Part shown: in pieces, positions 38,495-51,538 of the stretch
Position numbering within the stretch: the stretch's first letter is position 1
How the letters are laid out: each line of letters opens with the position of its first letter
Origin: Euwallacea fornicatus
Lineage: Eukaryota > Arthropoda > Insecta > Coleoptera > Curculionidae
Assembly: GCF_040115645.1 (NCBI RefSeq)
Contig: NW_027096054.1
Coordinates: forward strand, 62,001-126,000
DNA length: 64,000 bases
Direction of reading: 5' to 3'
Notes under the pieces: model-generated
What the model saw: the letters and a program-made list of their open reading frames with translations, nothing else
The model's database searches: none
What the model was told of the DNA's origin: nothing
Made by a program: the position numbers and the translations under genes

Positions 38495-41400
38495 ATAAAT
38501 AGTACTTTACGTGCTCAAACACACAACATTTTTTACTTTTCGAGCTTTGTACGTCGATAACTTCGGCAAATGAAATCCAAATTTCTTCAACAAAGACTCA
38601 TATTAATCAGGTGGTTGAGATCCTTAACATGACACAACACATCATGATTGTATCTTTTTGAGCTTTCAAGATAAATAGTACTCTACGTGCTCAAACACAC
38701 AACTTTTTTGACTTTTCGAGCTTTGTACGTCGATAACTTAGGCAAATGAAATCCAAATTTCTTCAACAAAGACTCATATTAATCAGGTGGTTGAGATCTT
38801 TAACATGACACAACACATCATGATTGTATCTTTTTGAGCTTTCAAGATAAATAGTACTCTACGTGCTCAAACACACAACTTTTTTGACTTTTCGAGCTTT
38901 GTACGTCGATAACTTAGGCAAATGAAATCCAAATGTCTTCAACAAAGACTCATATTAATCAGGTGGTTGAGATCTTTAACATGACACAACACATCATTAT
39001 TGTATCTTGTTGAGCTTCCAAGATAAATAGTACTTTACGTGCTCAAACACACAACTTTTTTGATTTTTCGAGATTTCTAGAGCGATAACTTCGGCAAATG
39101 AACTCCAAAGTTCTTCAACGATGACTCATATTAATCAGGTGGTCGAGATGTTTAACATGACACAACACATCATGATTGTATCTTGTTGAGCTTCCAAGAT
39201 AAATAGTACTTTACGTGCTCAAACACACAACATTTTTGACTTTTCGAGCTTTGTAGATCGACAACTTCGGCAAAAGAACTCAAAATTTCTTCAACAAAGA
39301 CTCATATTAATCAGGTGGTCGAGATCTTTAACATGACACAACACATCATGATTGTATCTTGTTGAGCTTCAAAGATAAATAGTACTGTACGTGCTCAAAC
39401 ACACAACATTTTTGACTTTTCGAGCTTTGTAGATCGACAACTTCGGCAAAAGAACTCAAAATTTCTTCAACAAAGACTCATATTAATCAGGTGGTCGAGA
39501 TCTTTAACATGACACAACACATCATGATTGTATCTTGTTGAGCTTCAAAGATAAATAGTACTTTACGTGCTCAAACACACAACATTTTTTACTTTTCGAG
39601 CTTTGTACGTCGATAACTTCGGCAAATGAAATCCAAATGTCTTCAACGATGATTCATATTAATCAGGTGGTCGAGATCTTTAACATGACACAACACATCA
39701 TCATTGTAACTTGTTGAGCTTCCAAGATAAATAGTACTTTACGTGCTCAAACACACAACATTTTTTACTTTTCGAGCTTTGTACGTCGATAACTTCGGCA
39801 AATGAAATCCAAATGTCTTCAACGATGATTCATATTAATCAGGTGGTCGAGATCTTTAACATGACACAATACATCATATTTGTATCTTGTTGAGCTTCCA
39901 AGATAAATAGTACTTTACGTGCTCAAACACACAACATTTTTTACTTTTCGAGCTATGTACGTCGATAACTTCGGCAAATGAAATCCAAATTTCTTCAACA
40001 AAGACTCATATTAATCAGGTGGTCGAGATCTTTAACATGACACAACACATCATCATTGTAACTTGTTGAGCTTCCAAGATAAATAGTACTTTACGTGCTC
40101 AAACACACAACATTTTTTACTTTTCGAGATTTGTACGTCGATAACTTCGGCAAATGAAATCCAAATTTCTTCAACAAAGACTCATATTAATCAGGTGGTC
40201 GAGATCTTTAACATGACACAACACATCATGATTGTATCTTGTTGAGCTTCCAAGATAAATAGTACTTTACGTGCTCAAACACACAACATTTTTGACTTTT
40301 CGAGTTTTGTAGCTCGATAACTTCGGCAAATGAAATCCAAATGTCTTCAACGATGACTCATATTAATCAGGTGGTGGAGATCTGTAACACGACACAACAC
40401 ATCATGATTGTATCTTGTTGAGCTTCCAAGATAAATAGTACTTTACGTGCTCAAACACACAACATTTTTTACTTTTCGAGCTTTGTACGTCGATAACTTC
40501 GGCAAATGAAATCCAAATTTCTTCAACAAAGACTCATATTAATCAGGTGGTTGAGATCCTTAACATGACACAACACATCATGATTGTATCTTTTTGAGCT
40601 TTCAAGATAAATAGTACTCTACGTGCTCAAACACACAACTTTTTTGACTTTTCGAGCTTTGTACGTCGATAACTTAGGCAAATGAAATCCAAATGTCTTC
40701 AACAAAGACTCATATTAATCAGGTGGTTGAGATCTTTAACATGACACAACACATCATGTTTGTATCTTGTTGAGCTTCCAAGATAAATAGTACTTTACGT
40801 GCTCAAACACACAACATTTTTTACTTTTCGAGCTTTGTACGTCGATAACTTAGGCAAATGAAATCCAAATTTCTTCAACAAAGACTCATATTAATCAGGT
40901 GGTTGAGATCTTTAACATGACACAACACATCATGATTGTATCTTGTTGAGCTTCCAAGATAAATAGTACTTTACGTGCTCAAACACACAACATTTTTTAC
41001 TTTTCGAGCTTTGTACGTCGATAACTTCGGCAAATGAAATCCAAATGTCTTCAACAAAGACTCATATTAATCAGGTGGTTGAGATCTTTAACATGACACA
41101 ACACATCATGATTGTATCTTTTTGAGCTTCCAAGATAAATAGTACTTTACGTGCTCAAACACACAACATTTTTTACTTTTCGAGCTTTGTACGTCGATAA
41201 CTTAGGCAAATGAAATCCAAATTTCTTCAACAAAGACTCATATTAATCAGGTGGTTGAGATCTTTAACATGACACAACACATCATGATTGTATCTTTTTG
41301 AGCTTTCAAGATAAATAGTACTCTACGTGCTCAAACACACAACTTTTTTGACTTTTCGAGCTTTGTACGTCGATAACTTCGGCAAATGAAATCCAAATGT

Positions 41401-42435
41401 CTTCAACAAAGACTCATATTAATCAGGTGGTTGAGATCTTTAACATGACACAACACATCATGATTGTATCTTTTTGAGCTTTCAAGATAAATAGTACTCT
41501 ACGTGCTCAAACACACAACTTTTTTGACTTTTCGAGCTTTGTACGTCGATAACTTAGGCAAATGAAATCCAAATGTCTTCAACAAAGACTCATATTAATC
41601 AGGTGGTTGAGATCTTTAACATGACAAAACACATCATTATTGTATCTTGTTGAGCTTCCAAGATAAATAGTACTTTACGTGCTCAAACACACAACTTTTT
41701 TGATTTTTCGAGATTTCTAGAGCGATAACTTCGGCAAATGAACTCCAAAGTTCTTCAACGATGACTCATATTAATCAGGTGGTCGAGATGTTTAACATGA
41801 CACAACACATCATGATTGTATCTTGTTGAGCTTCCAAGATAAATAGTACTTTACGTGCTCAAACACACAACATTTTTGACTTTTCGAGCTTTGTAGATCG
41901 ACAACTTCGGCAAAAGAACTCAAAATTTCTTCAACAAAGACTCATATTAATCAGGTGGTCGAGATCTTTAACATGACACAACACATCATGATTGTATCTT
42001 GTTGAGCTTCAAAGATAAATAGTACTTTACGTGCTCAAACACACAACATTTTTGACTTTTCGAGCTTTGTACGTCGATAACTTCGGCAAATGAAATCCAA
42101 ATTTCTTCAACAAAGACTCATATTAATCAGGTGGTCGAGATCTTTAACATGACACAACACATCATGATTGTATCTTGTTGAGCTTCAAAGATAAATAGTA
42201 CTTTACGTGCTCAAACACACAACATTTTTTACTTTTCGAGCTTTGTACGTCGATAACTTCGGCAAATGAAATCCAAATTTCTTCAACAAAGACTCATATT
42301 AATCAGGTGGTTGAGATCTTTAACATGACACAACACATCATGATTGTATCTTTTTGAGCTTTCAAGATAAATAGTACTCTACGTGCTCAAACACACAACT
42401 TTTTTGACTTTTCGAGCTTTGTACGTCGATAACTT
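38495..42435. repeat. Block E 26-monomer-offset repeat I, copy 1
   Basis: Matches 43071-47011 at an offset of 4,576 bp (26 x 176). Shared rare markers are gatccttaac (38621/43197 and 40557/45133), tactgtacg (39385/43961) and ctttttgagcttcc (41118/45694). Three differences seen all fall in one monomer near 40152-40200: gcaaatgaaatcc and gtggtcgag here, gcatatgagatcc and gtggttgag in copy 2. The clustering suggests conversion of that one unit. Confidence 0.85.
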
Positions 42436-43070
42436 CGGCAAATGAAATCCAAATGTCTTCAACGATGATTCATATTAATCAGGTGGTCGAGATCTTTAAC
42501 ATGACACAATACATCATATTTGTATCTTGTTGAGCTTCCAAGATAAATAGTACTTTACGTGCTCAAACACACAACATTTTTTACTTTTCGAGCTATGTAC
42601 GTCGATAACTTCGGCAAATGAAATCCAAATTTCTTCAACAAAGACTCATATTAATCAGGTGGTCGAGATCTTTAACATGACACAACACATCATCATTGTA
42701 ACTTGTTGAGCTTCCAAGATAAATAGTACTTTACGTGCTCAAACACACAACATTTTTTACTTTTCGAGATTTGTACGTCGATAACTTCGGCATATGAGAT
42801 CCAAATTTCTTCAACAAAGACTCATATTAATCAGGTGGTTGAGATCTTTAACATGACACAACACATCATGATTGTATCTTGTTGAGCTTCCAAGATAAAT
42901 AGTACTTTACGTGCTCAAACACACAACATTTTTGACTTTTCGAGTTTTGTAGCTCGATAACTTCGGCAAATGAAATCCAAATGTCTTCAACGATGACTCA
43001 TATTAATCAGGTGGTGGAGATCTGTAACACGACACAACACATCATGATTGTATCTTGTTGAGCTTCCAAG

Positions 43071-46000
43071 ATAAATAGTACTTTACGTGCTCAAACACAC
43101 AACATTTTTTACTTTTCGAGCTTTGTACGTCGATAACTTCGGCAAATGAAATCCAAATTTCTTCAACAAAGACTCATATTAATCAGGTGGTTGAGATCCT
43201 TAACATGACACAACACATCATGATTGTATCTTTTTGAGCTTTCAAGATAAATAGTACTCTACGTGCTCAAACACACAACTTTTTTGACTTTTCGAGCTTT
43301 GTACGTCGATAACTTAGGCAAATGAAATCCAAATTTCTTCAACAAAGACTCATATTAATCAGGTGGTTGAGATCTTTAACATGACACAACACATCATGAT
43401 TGTATCTTTTTGAGCTTTCAAGATAAATAGTACTCTACGTGCTCAAACACACAACTTTTTTGACTTTTCGAGCTTTGTACGTCGATAACTTAGGCAAATG
43501 AAATCCAAATGTCTTCAACAAAGACTCATATTAATCAGGTGGTTGAGATCTTTAACATGACACAACACATCATTATTGTATCTTGTTGAGCTTCCAAGAT
43601 AAATAGTACTTTACGTGCTCAAACACACAACTTTTTTGATTTTTCGAGATTTCTAGAGCGATAACTTCGGCAAATGAACTCCAAAGTTCTTCAACGATGA
43701 CTCATATTAATCAGGTGGTCGAGATGTTTAACATGACACAACACATCATGATTGTATCTTGTTGAGCTTCCAAGATAAATAGTACTTTACGTGCTCAAAC
43801 ACACAACATTTTTGACTTTTCGAGCTTTGTAGATCGACAACTTCGGCAAAAGAACTCAAAATTTCTTCAACAAAGACTCATATTAATCAGGTGGTCGAGA
43901 TCTTTAACATGACACAACACATCATGATTGTATCTTGTTGAGCTTCAAAGATAAATAGTACTGTACGTGCTCAAACACACAACATTTTTGACTTTTCGAG
44001 CTTTGTAGATCGACAACTTCGGCAAAAGAACTCAAAATTTCTTCAACAAAGACTCATATTAATCAGGTGGTCGAGATCTTTAACATGACACAACACATCA
44101 TGATTGTATCTTGTTGAGCTTCAAAGATAAATAGTACTTTACGTGCTCAAACACACAACATTTTTTACTTTTCGAGCTTTGTACGTCGATAACTTCGGCA
44201 AATGAAATCCAAATGTCTTCAACGATGATTCATATTAATCAGGTGGTCGAGATCTTTAACATGACACAACACATCATCATTGTAACTTGTTGAGCTTCCA
44301 AGATAAATAGTACTTTACGTGCTCAAACACACAACATTTTTTACTTTTCGAGCTTTGTACGTCGATAACTTCGGCAAATGAAATCCAAATGTCTTCAACG
44401 ATGATTCATATTAATCAGGTGGTCGAGATCTTTAACATGACACAATACATCATATTTGTATCTTGTTGAGCTTCCAAGATAAATAGTACTTTACGTGCTC
44501 AAACACACAACATTTTTTACTTTTCGAGCTATGTACGTCGATAACTTCGGCAAATGAAATCCAAATTTCTTCAACAAAGACTCATATTAATCAGGTGGTC
44601 GAGATCTTTAACATGACACAACACATCATCATTGTAACTTGTTGAGCTTCCAAGATAAATAGTACTTTACGTGCTCAAACACACAACATTTTTTACTTTT
44701 CGAGATTTGTACGTCGATAACTTCGGCATATGAGATCCAAATTTCTTCAACAAAGACTCATATTAATCAGGTGGTTGAGATCTTTAACATGACACAACAC
44801 ATCATGATTGTATCTTGTTGAGCTTCCAAGATAAATAGTACTTTACGTGCTCAAACACACAACATTTTTGACTTTTCGAGTTTTGTAGCTCGATAACTTC
44901 GGCAAATGAAATCCAAATGTCTTCAACGATGACTCATATTAATCAGGTGGTGGAGATCTGTAACACGACACAACACATCATGATTGTATCTTGTTGAGCT
45001 TCCAAGATAAATAGTACTTTACGTGCTCAAACACACAACATTTTTTACTTTTCGAGCTTTGTACGTCGATAACTTCGGCAAATGAAATCCAAATTTCTTC
45101 AACAAAGACTCATATTAATCAGGTGGTTGAGATCCTTAACATGACACAACACATCATGATTGTATCTTTTTGAGCTTTCAAGATAAATAGTACTCTACGT
45201 GCTCAAACACACAACTTTTTTGACTTTTCGAGCTTTGTACGTCGATAACTTAGGCAAATGAAATCCAAATGTCTTCAACAAAGACTCATATTAATCAGGT
45301 GGTTGAGATCTTTAACATGACACAACACATCATGTTTGTATCTTGTTGAGCTTCCAAGATAAATAGTACTTTACGTGCTCAAACACACAACATTTTTTAC
45401 TTTTCGAGCTTTGTACGTCGATAACTTAGGCAAATGAAATCCAAATTTCTTCAACAAAGACTCATATTAATCAGGTGGTTGAGATCTTTAACATGACACA
45501 ACACATCATGATTGTATCTTGTTGAGCTTCCAAGATAAATAGTACTTTACGTGCTCAAACACACAACATTTTTTACTTTTCGAGCTTTGTACGTCGATAA
45601 CTTCGGCAAATGAAATCCAAATGTCTTCAACAAAGACTCATATTAATCAGGTGGTTGAGATCTTTAACATGACACAACACATCATGATTGTATCTTTTTG
45701 AGCTTCCAAGATAAATAGTACTTTACGTGCTCAAACACACAACATTTTTTACTTTTCGAGCTTTGTACGTCGATAACTTAGGCAAATGAAATCCAAATTT
45801 CTTCAACAAAGACTCATATTAATCAGGTGGTTGAGATCTTTAACATGACACAACACATCATGATTGTATCTTTTTGAGCTTTCAAGATAAATAGTACTCT
45901 ACGTGCTCAAACACACAACTTTTTTGACTTTTCGAGCTTTGTACGTCGATAACTTCGGCAAATGAAATCCAAATGTCTTCAACAAAGACTCATATTAATC

Positions 46001-47011
46001 AGGTGGTTGAGATCTTTAACATGACACAACACATCATGATTGTATCTTTTTGAGCTTTCAAGATAAATAGTACTCTACGTGCTCAAACACACAACTTTTT
46101 TGACTTTTCGAGCTTTGTACGTCGATAACTTAGGCAAATGAAATCCAAATGTCTTCAACAAAGACTCATATTAATCAGGTGGTTGAGATCTTTAACATGA
46201 CAAAACACATCATTATTGTATCTTGTTGAGCTTCCAAGATAAATAGTACTTTACGTGCTCAAACACACAACTTTTTTGATTTTTCGAGATTTCTAGAGCG
46301 ATAACTTCGGCAAATGAACTCCAAAGTTCTTCAACGATGACTCATATTAATCAGGTGGTCGAGATGTTTAACATGACACAACACATCATGATTGTATCTT
46401 GTTGAGCTTCCAAGATAAATAGTACTTTACGTGCTCAAACACACAACATTTTTGACTTTTCGAGCTTTGTAGATCGACAACTTCGGCAAAAGAACTCAAA
46501 ATTTCTTCAACAAAGACTCATATTAATCAGGTGGTCGAGATCTTTAACATGACACAACACATCATGATTGTATCTTGTTGAGCTTCAAAGATAAATAGTA
46601 CTTTACGTGCTCAAACACACAACATTTTTGACTTTTCGAGCTTTGTACGTCGATAACTTCGGCAAATGAAATCCAAATTTCTTCAACAAAGACTCATATT
46701 AATCAGGTGGTCGAGATCTTTAACATGACACAACACATCATGATTGTATCTTGTTGAGCTTCAAAGATAAATAGTACTTTACGTGCTCAAACACACAACA
46801 TTTTTTACTTTTCGAGCTTTGTACGTCGATAACTTCGGCAAATGAAATCCAAATTTCTTCAACAAAGACTCATATTAATCAGGTGGTTGAGATCTTTAAC
46901 ATGACACAACACATCATGATTGTATCTTTTTGAGCTTTCAAGATAAATAGTACTCTACGTGCTCAAACACACAACTTTTTTGACTTTTCGAGCTTTGTAC
47001 GTCGATAACTT
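43071..47011. repeat. Block E 26-monomer-offset repeat I, copy 2
   Basis: Second copy of 38495-42435, overlapping the next repeat (45305 onward). It ends where ataacttagg (47012) replaces ataacttcgg (42436). The gap of 635 bp between the two copies (42436-43070) is ordinary satellite not matched at this offset. Confidence 0.85.
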
Positions 47012-48018
47012 AGGCAAATGAAATCCAAATGTCTTCAACAAAGACTCATATTAATCAGGTGGTTGAGATCTTTAACATGACACAACACATCATGTTTGTA
47101 TCTTGTTGAGCTTCCAAGATAAATAGTACTTTACGTGCTCAAACACACAACATTTTTTACTTTTCGAGCTTTGTACGTCGATAACTTAGGCAAATGAAAT
47201 CCAAATTTCTTCAACAAAGACTCATATTAATCAGGTGGTTGAGATCTTTAACATGACACAACACATCATGATTGTATCTTGTTGAGCTTCCAAGATAAAT
47301 AGTACTTTACGTGCTCAAACACACAACATTTTTTACTTTTCGAGCTTTGTACGTCGATAACTTCGGCAAATGAAATCCAAATTTCTTCAACAAAGACTCA
47401 TATTAATCAGGTGGTTGAGATCTTTAACATGACACAACACATCATGATTGTATCTTTTTGAGCTTTCAAGATAAATAGTACTCTACGTGCTCAAACACAC
47501 AACTTTTTTGACTTTTCGAGCTTTGTACGTCGATAACTTCGGCAAATGAAATCCAAATGTCTTCAACAAAGACTCATATTAATCAGGTGGTTGAGATCTT
47601 TAACATGACACAACACATCATGATTGTATCTTTTTGAGCTTTCAAGATAAATAGTACTCTACGTGCTCAAACACACAACTTTTTTGACTTTTCGAGCTTT
47701 GTACGTCGATAACTTAGGCAAATGAAATCCAAATGTCTTCAACAAAGACTCATATTAATCAGGTGGTTGAGATCTTTAACATGACAAAACACATCATTAT
47801 TGTATCTTGTTGAGCTTCCAAGATAAATAGTACTTTACGTGCTCAAACACACAACTTTTTTGATTTTTCGAGATTTCTAGAGCGATAACTTCGGCAAATG
47901 AACTCCAAAGTTCTTCAACGATGACTCATATTAATCAGGTGGTCGAGATGTTTAACATGACACAACACATCATGATTGTATCTTGTTGAGCTTCCAAGAT
48001 AAATAGTACTTTACGTGC
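45305..48018. repeat. Block E 20-monomer-offset repeat II, copy 1
   Basis: Matches 48825-51538 at an offset of 3,520 bp (20 x 176). Shared markers include ctagagcg pairs (46293 and 47877; 49813 and 51397) and the ctttttgagcttcc recombinant unit. One difference noticed is G46531 versus A50051 (cagatgg). It ends exactly where the block-A-like patch begins (gtgccc at 48019 versus gtgctc at 51539). Confidence 0.83.
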
Positions 48019-48149
48019 CCAAACACACAACTTTTTTGACTTTTCGAGTTTTCTAGGTCGATAACTTCGGCATATGAAATCCAAATTTCTTCAACAAAGA
48101 CTCATATTAATCAGGTGGTCGAGATCTTTAACATGACACAACACATCAT
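47951..48149. repeat. Block-A-type monomer patch inside block E
   Basis: These 199 bp read the same as 260-458 in block A. The diagnostic features are gtgcccaaac (48016), cgagttttctagg (48046) and ggcatatgaaatcc. Apart from this patch, gtgcccaaac was seen only in block A (last at about 4900), and cgagttttctagg only at 354. Immediately before and after, the sequence returns to block E types (gagatgttt on the left, catcattgtaac on the right). Confidence 0.85.
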
Positions 48150-48824
48150 CATTGTAACTTGTTGAGCTTCCAAGATAAATAGTACTTTACGTGCTCAAAC
48201 ACACAACATTTTTTACTTTTCGAGATTTGTACGTCGATAACTTCGGCATATGAGATCCAAATTTCTTCAACAAAGACTCATATTAATCAGGTGGTTGAGA
48301 TCTTTAACATGACACAACACATCATGATTGTATCTTGTTGAGCTTCCAAGATAAATAGTACTTTACGTGCTCAAACACACAACATTTTTGACTTTTCGAG
48401 TTTTGTAGCTCGATAACTTCGGCAAATGAAATCCAAATGTCTTCAACGATGACTCATATTAATCAGGTGGTGGAGATCTGTAACACGACACAACACATCA
48501 TGATTGTATCTTGTTGAGCTTCCAAGATAAATAGTACTTTACGTGCTCAAACACACAACATTTTTTACTTTTCGAGCTTTGTACGTCGATAACTTCGGCA
48601 AATGAAATCCAAATTTCTTCAACAAAGACTCATATTAATCAGGTGGTTGAGATCCTTAACATGACACAACACATCATGATTGTATCTTTTTGAGCTTTCA
48701 AGATAAATAGTACTCTACGTGCTCAAACACACAACTTTTTTGACTTTTCGAGCTTTGTACGTCGATAACTTCGGCAAATGAAATCCAAATGTCTTCAACG
48801 ATGATTCATATTAATGAGGTGGTC

Positions 48825-51538
48825 GAGATCTTTAACATGACACAACACATCATGTTTGTATCTTGTTGAGCTTCCAAGATAAATAGTACTTTACGTGCTC
48901 AAACACACAACATTTTTTACTTTTCGAGCTTTGTACGTCGATAACTTAGGCAAATGAAATCCAAATTTCTTCAACAAAGACTCATATTAATCAGGTGGTT
49001 GAGATCTTTAACATGACACAACACATCATGATTGTATCTTGTTGAGCTTCCAAGATAAATAGTACTTTACGTGCTCAAACACACAACATTTTTTACTTTT
49101 CGAGCTTTGTACGTCGATAACTTCGGCAAATGAAATCCAAATGTCTTCAACAAAGACTCATATTAATCAGGTGGTTGAGATCTTTAACATGACACAACAC
49201 ATCATGATTGTATCTTTTTGAGCTTCCAAGATAAATAGTACTTTACGTGCTCAAACACACAACATTTTTTACTTTTCGAGCTTTGTACGTCGATAACTTA
49301 GGCAAATGAAATCCAAATTTCTTCAACAAAGACTCATATTAATCAGGTGGTTGAGATCTTTAACATGACACAACACATCATGATTGTATCTTTTTGAGCT
49401 TTCAAGATAAATAGTACTCTACGTGCTCAAACACACAACTTTTTTGACTTTTCGAGCTTTGTACGTCGATAACTTCGGCAAATGAAATCCAAATGTCTTC
49501 AACAAAGACTCATATTAATCAGGTGGTTGAGATCTTTAACATGACACAACACATCATGATTGTATCTTTTTGAGCTTTCAAGATAAATAGTACTCTACGT
49601 GCTCAAACACACAACTTTTTTGACTTTTCGAGCTTTGTACGTCGATAACTTAGGCAAATGAAATCCAAATGTCTTCAACAAAGACTCATATTAATCAGGT
49701 GGTTGAGATCTTTAACATGACAAAACACATCATTATTGTATCTTGTTGAGCTTCCAAGATAAATAGTACTTTACGTGCTCAAACACACAACTTTTTTGAT
49801 TTTTCGAGATTTCTAGAGCGATAACTTCGGCAAATGAACTCCAAAGTTCTTCAACGATGACTCATATTAATCAGGTGGTCGAGATGTTTAACATGACACA
49901 ACACATCATGATTGTATCTTGTTGAGCTTCCAAGATAAATAGTACTTTACGTGCTCAAACACACAACATTTTTGACTTTTCGAGCTTTGTAGATCGACAA
50001 CTTCGGCAAAAGAACTCAAAATTTCTTCAACAAAGACTCATATTAATCAGATGGTCGAGATCTTTAACATGACACAACACATCATGATTGTATCTTGTTG
50101 AGCTTCAAAGATAAATAGTACTTTACGTGCTCAAACACACAACATTTTTGACTTTTCGAGCTTTGTACGTCGATAACTTCGGCAAATGAAATCCAAATTT
50201 CTTCAACAAAGACTCATATTAATCAGGTGGTCGAGATCTTTAACATGACACAACACATCATGATTGTATCTTGTTGAGCTTCAAAGATAAATAGTACTTT
50301 ACGTGCTCAAACACACAACATTTTTTACTTTTCGAGCTTTGTACGTCGATAACTTCGGCAAATGAAATCCAAATTTCTTCAACAAAGACTCATATTAATC
50401 AGGTGGTTGAGATCTTTAACATGACACAACACATCATGATTGTATCTTTTTGAGCTTTCAAGATAAATAGTACTCTACGTGCTCAAACACACAACTTTTT
50501 TGACTTTTCGAGCTTTGTACGTCGATAACTTAGGCAAATGAAATCCAAATGTCTTCAACAAAGACTCATATTAATCAGGTGGTTGAGATCTTTAACATGA
50601 CACAACACATCATGTTTGTATCTTGTTGAGCTTCCAAGATAAATAGTACTTTACGTGCTCAAACACACAACATTTTTTACTTTTCGAGCTTTGTACGTCG
50701 ATAACTTAGGCAAATGAAATCCAAATTTCTTCAACAAAGACTCATATTAATCAGGTGGTTGAGATCTTTAACATGACACAACACATCATGATTGTATCTT
50801 GTTGAGCTTCCAAGATAAATAGTACTTTACGTGCTCAAACACACAACATTTTTTACTTTTCGAGCTTTGTACGTCGATAACTTCGGCAAATGAAATCCAA
50901 ATTTCTTCAACAAAGACTCATATTAATCAGGTGGTTGAGATCTTTAACATGACACAACACATCATGATTGTATCTTTTTGAGCTTTCAAGATAAATAGTA
51001 CTCTACGTGCTCAAACACACAACTTTTTTGACTTTTCGAGCTTTGTACGTCGATAACTTCGGCAAATGAAATCCAAATGTCTTCAACAAAGACTCATATT
51101 AATCAGGTGGTTGAGATCTTTAACATGACACAACACATCATGATTGTATCTTTTTGAGCTTTCAAGATAAATAGTACTCTACGTGCTCAAACACACAACT
51201 TTTTTGACTTTTCGAGCTTTGTACGTCGATAACTTAGGCAAATGAAATCCAAATGTCTTCAACAAAGACTCATATTAATCAGGTGGTTGAGATCTTTAAC
51301 ATGACAAAACACATCATTATTGTATCTTGTTGAGCTTCCAAGATAAATAGTACTTTACGTGCTCAAACACACAACTTTTTTGATTTTTCGAGATTTCTAG
51401 AGCGATAACTTCGGCAAATGAACTCCAAAGTTCTTCAACGATGACTCATATTAATCAGGTGGTCGAGATGTTTAACATGACACAACACATCATGATTGTA
51501 TCTTGTTGAGCTTCCAAGATAAATAGTACTTTACGTGC
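48825..51538. repeat. Block E 20-monomer-offset repeat II, copy 2
   Basis: Second copy of 45305-48018. It overlaps the start of repeat III at 51340. Its left limit is ggtcgag (48824) versus ggttgag (45304). Confidence 0.83.
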
